NCBI GenBank assembly: GCA_035582835.1
Contig: JAYKAV010002508.1
Location: 557,051 to 621,050 of the forward strand
Reading direction: 5' to 3'
DNA from: Phoebastria nigripes
Lineage: Eukaryota; Chordata; Aves; Procellariiformes; Diomedeidae
Length of the DNA stretch: 64,000 bases
Below are positions 13,110 to 22,593 of the stretch, in pieces; the stretch's first letter is position 1, and the number at the start of each line of letters is the position of its first letter. The notes under the pieces were generated by a model. That model searched no databases, was not told the DNA's origin, and saw only the letters and a program-made list of their open reading frames with translations. The position numbers were made by a program, and so were the translations under genes.

Positions 13110-14460
13110 TGTTTAAACAGGCTGCATGTGCATGTGTCTGTAGAGATGCCTTCAGTGGAGGTCCCACTGGCTGACCCCAAGCTCTCAGGGATGGGTGTGA
13201 AGGGATGCTATAAGTGGCCACCATNTCCAGCAGCTCCAGGACCCAGCGATTCCTCCTGCCCAGATGCTGGAGCCCATCCCAGTCTCCGTCCTGGGCCAGT
13301 GGACATGGCTGCTGCTTTTCCATTTGCAGGCTGAACCAGTAGCAAGGCTGAGTGTGTATCCCAGAGACACACACGCTGACATGGCTGGCTATGCAGACTG
13401 CCACAGGCAAGGTGTTGCCTTCAACAACACCCACATGTAACTCTACCAGGACTCACAGAAAACATAACTATCAGCAGGTAAGCCCCCTTCCTCCTCTTCT
13501 CTGGCTGCTCAGGATTGAAGTTCACTAGTGAAAGCACACGTGGCACTCTCTAGGTTCACAAGCACACACAATTCACACTCACGGATCCCCTGAGTACCAG
13601 ATCCATGGGTCCCCTACTCACCAGCTAGCCCAGCTTTGTGGAAGACACAAGCACTCTCCCCCCAGCACCCGGCCTGTGACCCGCGGTCCCGCTCCAGCCG
13701 CCAGCGCTGAGCCCCTCACTCCCCCTGCCCCCCGCAGCAGCTACACCCGGGACACACACACCGGTCCCGGCCCAGGGGCTGGTCTGAGACCCTCACCCAC
13801 CCCAGCGCCTGGCACCACTGCCCGGGGTCCTGCACCCCTCTCTGACTCCAGAGCCATCACCACGTCCACTCACAGGGTGCCCCTGGTTGCTGGCACCTTG
13901 TCCTTACTGCACTGACACTCGTGGGGCAGGGAGTGAGACTGCAGAGAGAGACAGTGAAGGAAGGGTTTAATGAGCACCCAAGACAGACTGTGGTGATCAG
14001 GTGCTGGGCTGGGTCAGACAGGTGCTTACACGCCATCAGCAACTGCTCACACATGACCCACACCTTTTATATCCCCTCTTCTCTGTTCAACCCCCTTCTA
14101 AACTTTCCTCAACAAGTTTTGCACAGTCCCACAGGCCCCCCTCAAATATCCCAAATCCTCCTGTTCCTCTTGTTTTCCCCTTCTTATCAGTTACAAAGCC
14201 CAGGCTGGCCCTCTCCAAAGCTGTGCCTGGAGTTTCTTAATGGCCCATCAATTAGTGGCTGAAGAGTTTTGGTCTTTGTCATTGCCTCCATTATCCCTTA
14301 TCCATCAGATTTGTGTCTCTGTGTGTCTTCCTCTCTTCCCCTTTATCACCTTTGCATTGAAAGGGGCCTTGATTGATTACCTTAATGAAGCAGATGCTTT
14401 CTCCTTCCACATACCCTTACATTGGGTACATGGCACTGAGGTGGATCATTAACAGGACCA
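13110..14460 (-). mobile_element. Probable LTR retrotransposon remnant (LTR-like), minus strand
   Basis: Read on the minus strand, this has the signal order of a retroviral LTR: a TATAAAAG box at 14064-14071, then about 100 bases on an ATTAAA polyadenylation signal at 13966-13971. It then runs into a GC-rich downstream part (about 13640-13930). A 24-base segment at 13336-13359 recurs exactly at 1672-1695, so part of it belongs to an interspersed family. I could not find matching target duplications or clear terminal TG/CA ends, and the right end abuts a younger CR1. The LTR interpretation is inference; an unrelated GC-rich unique segment joined to a repeat is the alternative. Confidence 0.4.
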
Positions 14461-14553
14461 CTTAGGAGAATCATAGAATCATAGAATCATTAAGGTTGGA
14501 AAAGACCTCTAAGATCATCGAGTCCAACCGTCAACCCAACACCACCATGCCCA

Positions 14554-15651
14554 CTAAACCATGTCCCTAAGCGCCTCATCTACGCGTCTTTTAAATACTT
14601 GCAGCAATGGTGACTCAACCACTTCCCTGGGCAGCCTGTTCCAATGCTTAACCACTCTTTCAGTAAAGAAATTTTTCCTCATGTCCAATCTAAACCTCCC
14701 CTGGCACAACTTGAGGCCATTTCCTCTCGTCCTATCGCTAGTTACTTGGGAGAAGAGACCAACACCCACCTCGCTGCAACCTCCTTTCAGGTAGTTGTAG
14801 AGCACAATAAGGTCTCTCCTCAGCCTCCTCTTCTCCAGGCTAAACAGTCCCAGTTCCCTCAGCCGCTCCTCATAAGACTTGTTCTCCAGACCCTTCACCA
14901 GCTTCGTTGCCCTTCTCTGGACACGCTCCAGCACCTCAATGTCCTTCTTGTAGTGAAGGGCCCAAAACTGAACACAGTATTCAAGGTGCGGCCTCACCAG
15001 TGCCGAGTACAGGGGCACGATCACTTCCCTACTCCTGCTGGCCACACTATTTCTGATACAGGCCAGGATGCCGTTGGCCTTCTTGGCCACCTGGGCACAT
15101 TGTCAGCTCATGTTCAGCCGGCTGTCAACCAGCACTCCCAGGTCCTTTTCCGCCAGGCAGCTTTCCAGCCACTCTTCCCCAAGCCTGTAGCGTTGCATGG
15201 GGTTGTTGTGGCTGAAGTGCAGGACCCGGCACTTGGCCTTGTTGAACCTCATACAGTTGGCCTCAGCCCACCGATCCAGCCTGTCCAGGTCCCTCTGCAG
15301 AGCCTTCCTACCCTTGAGCAGATCAGCACTCCCGCCCAACTTGGCGTCGTCTGCAAACTTACTGAGGGAGCACTCAATCCCCTCATCCAGATCATTGATA
15401 AAGATATTGAACAAGACTGGCCCCAAAACTGAGCCCTGGGGAACACCGCTTGTGACTGGCTGCCAACTGGATTTAACTCCATTCACCACAACTCTCTGGG
15501 CCCGGCCGTCCAGCCAGTTTTTTACCCAGTGAAGACTACACCTGTCTAAGCCGTGAGCCGCCAGCTTCTCTAGGAGAATGCTGTGGGAGACAGTGTCGAA
15601 GGCTTTACTGAAGTCCAGGTAGACCACATCCACAGCCTTTCCCTCATCCAC
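14554..15651 (-). pseudogene. CR1 ORF2 3' portion (reverse transcriptase C-terminal half), disabled
   Basis: One reading frame runs from 15651 to 14554, interrupted by a single in-frame TGA at 15103-15105. The first half holds reverse-transcriptase motifs in order: '[13 protein letters not shown]' near the start, '[10 protein letters not shown]' at residues 69-78, and the catalytic FADD box at residues 99-102 (15346-15357). Next comes '[11 protein letters not shown]'. The second half is the CR1 C-terminal region with '[17 protein letters not shown]' and the conserved '[10 protein letters not shown]' end. Just upstream of 15651 a C run (five where I expect three) shifts the frame. The endonuclease domain and N-terminal half are absent through truncation. 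The element cannot mobilise itself. Confidence 0.9.
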
Positions 15652-15700
15652 TAAGCGGGGGTCACCTGGTCATAGAAGGAGATCAGGTTGGTCAAGCAGG

Positions 15701-15752
15701 ACCTGCCTTTCATGAACCCGTCAGAGAGAAAACCTGCCTTTCATGAACCCGT
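15701..15752. repeat. 21-bp direct duplication at the CR1 5' truncation point
   Basis: The segment beginning 'acctgcctttcatgaa' at 15701-15721 is repeated exactly at 15732-15752, separated by ten bases. It marks the point where CR1 homology stops. Likely origins are template slippage during insertion or a later small tandem duplication. Confidence 0.85.
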
Positions 15753-18700
15753 GAGGAGAAAGTTATAGGCTCCCTTACAAGGTAATGTCACTTATTTCTC
15801 TTTTCCAACGTACAGCTACATAGTCTCACTTTGTTAATATTAGCTCGATAATGAATAACTGGTAGTGTTGTTGTTTTGTACGATACTGCTCTCAAACCTC
15901 CATTGCATTATAGGCATGCAAACACAAGTCTACTATAAAATTTTCTGTTGCAAACACCGCCAGCTAAAAAGCATTAGAGGTGACACTGGCAGCACGTGCA
16001 ATCTGATCTTAGCCAGGACTCCTAGCAAGGGCTTCTCTACCCAGGCTAAAATCACTTTCCTCATTATGCATTTGGAAGAACTAGGAGAGCTGTAAATATC
16101 ACTTGCACACAAATGCAGGAGATGTACCAAATGCCACAGCAGGGTTTTAAAGAATTGCTTGTCATTTTGGAAATAACGCCCTTCACTTGCATGGAAGGGG
16201 GGCTCTGTTGAAATATTTGGGATTTGGGGAACTGAGCCAAACTTAGATAGAAGGATTAGGAACAGAAGAGACTGGGAAATGAGGTAGGATAAGAAGAGTG
16301 AAATGAAAGGGCTGGAAAAGGGTAGAAGATGGGAACAGGAGGAGTGGACATGGGCAGGAACCAAGGCACATGATGGCAGGCTAAACATTTGGGACCAGCT
16401 CAGGGACTGTAGGACAGAAATAAATTAAGGGATGGAAATTGAATGACGGAGTGCAGGAGGAAAAGTGGTTGAATGGAACCAAAAGAGCACAAAGTCCAGC
16501 TGAAGGGTGGACAGACATCTCAGAGGAGTTGCATCTGATACTGCAGAACCTGAATTTGGACATAGTGTTTGTACGCCTCAGTAATCCTAAGCTGCCTAGC
16601 AAATAGTTGCAAAACCCTCCATCTTTTTTCTGGTCATGGGTCTGCATACTGTTGGTATCTTCTGTCCCACTCACTCATTTGCTCACGCAGCATAGGGTTG
16701 TGTTGTGAGCCTAAAAATTGTGACCACCTGGCAGGCCAGCATGTTTTTCATCCTGTCATAAACAGAGCCCTGGAGTCCCTGGAATACTTCTAGGGGGTCT
16801 CTCTCTGGAAGGCATCTGAGAAAAAACAGGTTTACATGGAAATTACTTACGGGATTTGGAAATAGAGGCTTAAAAGATGTTTAAAAGAGATTTAAAAGTT
16901 ATTCATCTGTAGGATAAAAGTTGGGGGATTTTATTTTCAATTTTAGTTTTTTGAAAGCCCAAGACAAACACAGCATTAAAGGCACTTTAGGTTTACAGAG
17001 GTAAGTACTTGAAAGCTAGGAAATGCTCGCGTGAAATTTTCTGGTACAACCTGATTTCCCTTCCCCTTCTCCCTCTATTCCAGTATTGTGACACAATTTT
17101 TAGTTACATAGTGGTATATTTTTGCCAGTACAAGAACCTCATTCAATGCACAGAAAAGAGTGCTCCAGGAATAGTCCTGGGCGATACAGTGAATGAGACT
17201 GTAATCTTCATCATGGAAGTGTAATTCTTCCTCCATCAGTTAACGGTGGCACAAGCATCCTATTCAAAGCATAGTATAGAGAGAGCCTGCATAGTATTTT
17301 GTAAATATGAGAGCATTGGAAACTATACACTGTTTTGTTATGAAATTACAACTGTAATATTAATGGTACAGGGAGACAGTTCATTCAAGTGTGCATGTGT
17401 GAACGCATGTATTTGTGCACACATGTGAATTCATTGTGCTATGGCTGATGGTATATCTCTATAATAACATCTCCACTGAGTTTGCTGGCTTTTCTTCAAA
17501 TGTGTAACTAATGGGGAAAGGAGGGAACTTTATATGGAAGAATGAAAGGTGACAGAAGCTCAGAGAACTGGGATGGATGCTTTCCTATCAGAGAATAGTC
17601 AGGGTTGCTTCTATCTTGGGAAAACTGGGAAGTCTTATCACTGCCCATTGTGGCAATGGTGGAAGCTGCAGCATGTTGGATACATGAAGAGGGTATTGTT
17701 AGATACCCGAACCCTACTCACTCTGTTGCCAGCTGATGCTTTGAGATCTGAAATTACAACCAATTGAGAATTCCTTGTATATTTGCTTCCCTGTTACAGT
17801 TTAATGTAAACACGAAAGCCAACGTTTCATTTCCCATATTCAGTGAAGTCACTCATCTTTGATAGCATAAGTGTGTCTCACATTCTGCCAGATGAAGAGA
17901 GTAACGTTTCAGACCTACGCATTCACTCAGACTAGGATAAAAAGGCTGAAGGCACTAAAGAATTTGGCCATTAGCATTTGATACCGTATCAGTTGGTTGC
18001 TCCGATGCCTGGAAGGCTGTTAATAAACAGATATGTTTGTTCCTAGTTTCTGGTAAGAGAACAAAACAGGAGAACTTCTGTTTCTGAGTGGTATGGCTAA
18101 CAGCTTCAGGGCATAAGCTAATTCTGCTTCCCTCTCCTGTTTAGCACTTTCATTTATAGATTCATGACTCTGAGTAAGTAGGGAGGTATGAAGTTGGCTG
18201 TAATTGGTACTGTGCATAAATGTAAATGACCATTTCAAATGTGGATGCTCTGCCAGCTATTACATTTTTTTTTTTTTTATTTCTCTGGCTATTGCTCTTT
18301 TTAGACCATCGGGATTTGTTTTACATGTGGAATATTTTGGCTTCTGGGAGATGAATTCTACCTCAGGGCCTCAAGCCTGTGGGAGGTTATGTTGTATCTC
18401 CTAGGCTGCATGTTAAGGTGTTGATGCATGATTTCAGAGGTCCATAGTTCACTAAAGTTACTGCAGGTAGGAAGGATTGTTTGTTTTTCTTCTGGTCTCT
18501 TCATTTGATATGGGTGAGTATTACAAGAGGTGATATGAGCAAAGCATCTCTAGCTGTTCTCCTGGTTGCCCAGTGTCTCCTTCTAGTCAGTCAGGAACTC
18601 AGCCACCAAGTTCAGGGCTTACTGGGTAGGGTCCAGTCCCAATAGGATTTTTGCAAAAGGGATATGAAAAGTATACTGACTTTGATACTGGGGGCCACTG

Positions 18701-21449
18701 ACCTGCAAGTAAGTGAAGAAACTAGTAGGGTCAGAGGGAGGAGATGCTCAATAACTGGGAAAAGTACCTGAATGTGGGAAGCAGGAGATATGGGAAGCAC
18801 AAGAGCTATGGAGGAGAGAACTGGAAAGTTCAGGAAAAGATGGAGTGACCGGGAAACCCAGAAAGGCAGGAAGTGGATAAGAAGTTCTGCATGTGCTAGA
18901 CACAAATCCAGATACCCACTTGGGGTATCTCAGTTTTGGATTGCTTACCTTGAGTTTGGCTTTCCTGAGAAAATGGTACATACCCATAGTTTGTGGCAGC
19001 TGCAGTGCTGAGCACATCAAATCCAGTGAAAGGGAGCTAAAGGGAATCCAAAGGATGGCAGTGTTACCCAAAATGCTGACCCACATTCAGGGGTGCATAA
19101 GACACCCAAGGAACTGTTTGGCTTGTTGAAGTTGCACTGCTGTGTGCCGCAGATTGACAGGTGCCTGTCAGGGCCAGGCTCTGGGGGACGATGTCCCTCC
19201 AGCTTCTGGAGTAGGATGAGAGACCAGAATCAGGTGTCCTGCTGTGCTAGAGTCAACGACAATTTTTTCCCATGGATCTATGAAGGGGTTTTTGTGCACC
19301 TTGGAATTAGTGACCAATATAGCCTGGGGGAGGATGTGGTCATCCTAAATTCTTGAACCATAGCAACATGCCATATCTGAGCTTGGAGATGTGAACACAG
19401 CCACCACTCAAAGAGAAGCTTAGTGGCACCTTTAGGTGGCACTGGTCTTGTGCTGTTGGCTTCAGACCTAGCAGCCAAATCACTCTGCAGGGAGTGTTAC
19501 GGTACTGCTGTGTGGCTTTCTGGAATGCTGCTTCGGGGTTCGCCTCTTGACCCTCCCTGACGTCTCTGGATCTCCCTTGCCGTTCCTCTCCAGTTTTGCA
19601 AATTGTGTACCATCGCAATATGCTGGCCCAGCAAGATCCGCACGGAGGCTGAACGGTGGCAGCTGGCATCGCCTCTTAATATAGAAGTGAGGGGTGTGGC
19701 TGCACAAGGCAGCGTGGTGCAGATCAGTTTGGGAACAGGCTGTGTGCTAAAAAGAGTTTAGTTGCACATTGCAAAGGCTTATGGGGTTGATACTGAGTCT
19801 GAGGTGCAGCGTAAGTACACAGAGGGCAATACAGTGACTTCCTAAGGGCTTTCAGGAGCAAGCACAGGTGGTTTATAGCAGCCTGGGTGCCTACTCAGAG
19901 ATGGACTGTGGTAGGAGGTGAGCAGAGCGGGTAGACATGGCCAGATGGGACTGCAGCTCACATGGAGGCACCTCAGCTATCTGTAACACTGCTAGCTCAG
20001 GTAACGTGAAGACCAGAGCTGTGGCAGCATGAAATGTCTGTGTGGGCTGGAAAATTGTCCTGCAAATCGTTGCGGAGCTCCATGCTGTCTCTGCTATGCT
20101 GCTTGAAGCTTGCTTGTTTAAACCCTGTACAGGATAAGCTCAATCACAGCAGTGATTGCAATGTAGACATGCCCTGTATCCTCTTATAAACCTCAGGAGC
20201 TTTTCCATCCCTCCCAAAAGCTGTTTTTAAAGGATTTCTCAATAGTTAACCACGTGAATGAATAAATCATAATTATGATTCAAATAATACTGTGAATGAA
20301 TAATTCATTGTAATAATTGAAAAAGGAATCTCAGCAAGAAGCATTTTACTATTACAAAGGTAAACATTGATTCNTTTTTTTAAAAGAAAAGGTATATTCT
20401 CCAGCAAAGTATTTTTCATCTGGTTGCCATACCCTAATTATGTATAATATGAAAGAAAAATATGCTTCCTTGTGCGACAGCCATCTTCATATAAATGAAA
20501 AAATATGCTTCCTTTTGCAACAGCCATCTTCAATGCTAATGAGTGAGAAAGGGAAATGGATTAAGCAACATTTAAATCATATTCACCTCCTTCCTGAGGA
20601 CGGAGCCAAACAAGGCAGCCACAGTCAGCTGGTCAAAATGTCCAGAGCTTGAAGTAACTGAATATTGCCAGCAAGTTAGAAAGGAATTGGGAGGAGGGGT
20701 AAAGAGGGGAATGTTTTCTTCTAGATATGTGCTGGTAAGAGATAGTGTAGGCTAAGCATATGGCTNGCAGCCAGCAAAGGCATCAGATACTATGATGATA
20801 AAAGCCTGCTTAATAGTATTTAGCACCGACAAAGGGCTTTCAAGGGAAAGACAGACTTTTGTCCTGGGAAGGATGGAAGCAGCCTCACGTGTTAGCCCCA
20901 TTTTTGGAGGGAGAAAGTACACTGTCATGAGTTTCTCTTAGGCTTTCAGGTGCCAAGCGTGACATGGATGGAGCAAGCCACAGGTTTCTAAAGGCAAAAG
21001 AGCTGGAAGTCTGATTGCCTGCAAAATGCAGTTTTGGCTCCCAGGGAGACTAAGTGCTGACTGTGTGGTGGTAAACAAAAAAAATGAGCAAGCTCACCTG
21101 TTTGGTACCTGGGAGAAGGGGGCAAACTCTATCCACCCCAAATGAGAGGAGAGAAACTGTATTTACCTGTGTCTTTTCCCAGCTGCACTGTTCACTGTGT
21201 GACAGGTTGTCTCCATCTGTGGACGGTCCGATGCCACTGTCGTGCTTGCATCATGACTATGACATTTATAAATGGAGGTCCGCGAGCCACAGGCATGGAG
21301 TGACTGGCTCAAGGTCAACTACAGCCTGCGGCAGGGACAGGAACAACACCGAGGTCTCCCGGGTCCCACGGCTGAGCTCTGAGCACTGACCGGAGCCGGC
21401 GGTGTTTGACAGTCCCCGTCGGGGTTTTGACTGAAGGGGCAGGGGCAGG
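15753..21449. other. Intergenic stretch upstream of the channel gene
   Basis: No coding gene or RNA gene recognised. Purine-rich patches occur at about 16180-16350 and 18720-18880. The segment at about 19960-20180 contains phrases typical of an old amniote DNA-transposon-like repeat ('gctgtggcagcatga' and 'tgtagacatgccc'). A short tandem duplication lies at 20456-20532. Upstream exons of the channel's 5' untranslated region could be hidden here, but I cannot identify any from sequence alone. Confidence 0.55.
20456..20532. repeat. 34-bp direct repeat, period 43 bp
   Basis: 20456-20489 and 20499-20532 are the same 34-base segment ('aaaaatatgcttcctt...') with two substitutions between copies, separated by nine AT-rich bases. 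It is a local tandem duplication in otherwise unique sequence about 2 kb upstream of the channel gene. Confidence 0.85.
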
Positions 21450-22007
21450 TTTTCATGGTGGCGGGGTGGGGGAAAAGAAGGGCGGGGGCGGTGCCACCCC
21501 TTGGGCAAGCTGTTGCGAAGTGCCTGGCCGGAGAGCTGCAGCCCGCAGCGGGATCCCCTCGGGGGTAGCCCCCCCAAAAGCCGGGACGCCCCTGAGCTGG
21601 GGCTGCTGCGGCCGCCGCGGCGGGGGGCGAGGAGGGGGCCAAGCACCAGCCTCCGCGCACGTCCACGGGTGCATGTGTGTCTCGCTGCGTGGGTGCGTGC
21701 ATCTGTCTGTATCTGAGCGTGTCCGTGCTGGCGCTGCCTCTATCTGCGTGTGTCTGTCTTTCTGTATCCGTGCGTGCCTCTGCTCACGGGTGCGTGTCTC
21801 TGCGCGCGTCTGTGTGTCTGCGTGTACCTCTCTCCCTCTCGCTCTCTGTAACCGTGTGCGTGCGCGCTCGTACACCTCCCTCTCCTCCTCTCTCTCTCCC
21901 CCCTCCCGTGTGTGTGTGTGCGCGGCGGGGAGGGCAGAGCCGGGGGCGCCGTGCAGCAGCGCGGTGCCCCAGCGCGGGGCAGAGCACGCCGGGGCCGGAG
22001 CCGGAGC
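21450..22007 (+). promoter_or_regulatory. CpG-rich 5' flank of the channel gene (promoter / 5' UTR)
   Basis: Base composition shifts sharply here from AT-rich to GC-rich with frequent CpG dinucleotides (for example 'gcggccgccgcggcgggg' near 21608-21626 and the last 100 bases before the gap). The shift continues into the coding region beyond the gap. This is the pattern of a CpG-island promoter with 5' untranslated sequence. The island runs into the assembly gap, so its centre and the transcription start cannot be placed. No obvious TATA box is seen. The assignment as promoter is inference from position and composition. Confidence 0.65.
21666..21912 (+). repeat. TG/TC-rich imperfect simple sequence
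   Basis: The plus strand is dominated by degenerate 'tgtgtctg', 'tgcgtg' and 'tctctc' words, moving from TG/CG-alternating (left) to a pure pyrimidine tract of TC type (about 21875-21905) and ending in TG repeats near 21910-21921. It sits inside the CpG-rich flank, probably within the promoter or the 5' untranslated region. Confidence 0.75.
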
Positions 22008-22593
22008 NNNNNNNNNNNNNNNNNNNNNNNNNNNNNNNNNNNNNNNNNNNNNNNNNNNNNNNNNNNNNNNNNNNNNNNNNNNNNNNNNNNNNNNNNNNNN
22101 NNNNNNNNNNNNNNNNNNNNNNNNNNNNNNNNNNNNNNNNNNNNNNNNNNNNNNNNNNNNNNNNNNNNNNNNNNNNNNNNNNNNNNNNNNNNNNNNNNNN
22201 NNNNNNNNNNNNNNNNNNNNNNNNNNNNNNNNNNNNNNNNNNNNNNNNNNNNNNNNNNNNNNNNNNNNNNNNNNNNNNNNNNNNNNNNNNNNNNNNNNNN
22301 NNNNNNNNNNNNNNNNNNNNNNNNNNNNNNNNNNNNNNNNNNNNNNNNNNNNNNNNNNNNNNNNNNNNNNNNNNNNNNNNNNNNNNNNNNNNNNNNNNNN
22401 NNNNNNNNNNNNNNNNNNNNNNNNNNNNNNNNNNNNNNNNNNNNNNNNNNNNNNNNNNNNNNNNNNNNNNNNNNNNNNNNNNNNNNNNNNNNNNNNNNNN
22501 NNNNNNNNNNNNNNNNNNNNNNNNNNNNNNNNNNNNNNNNNNNNNNNNNNNNNNNNNNNNNNNNNNNNNNNNNNNNNNNNNNNNNNNNNNNNN
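22008..22593. other. Assembly gap (586 N)
   Basis: An unbroken run of N. It removes the start codon and most of the N-terminal T1 domain of the channel gene. Flanking sequence on both sides is very GC-rich, the usual reason for short-read dropout. The true length may differ from 586. In relatives roughly 110 residues precede the first residue visible after the gap, so about 330 bases of coding sequence would fit. Confidence 0.98.

Larger units (their letters stand above)
14469..15752 (-). mobile_element. CR1 LINE, 5'-truncated, relatively young
   Basis: A CR1 retrotransposon inserted on the minus strand. Its 3' end is diagnostic: on the plus strand 14470-14492 shows the repeated 'gaatcata' octamer units, followed by the conserved 'aaggttggaaaagacct' and 'tccaaccgtcaa' 3' untranslated segment. 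The rest encodes the C-terminal half of reverse transcriptase plus the conserved tail domain. It ends abruptly at about 15752 in mid reverse transcriptase, which is the usual 5' truncation of LINE copies. At that end a 21-bp segment is present twice (15701-15721 and 15732-15752). Divergence from the consensus I remember is visibly much lower than in the other CR1 copies here. Confidence 0.93.

Noticed and set aside
14644..15432. Plus-strand frame of 262 codons at 14.6-15.4 kb
   Set aside because: It is the antisense of the CR1 reverse-transcriptase segment; the true coding sense is the minus strand with the FADD box.
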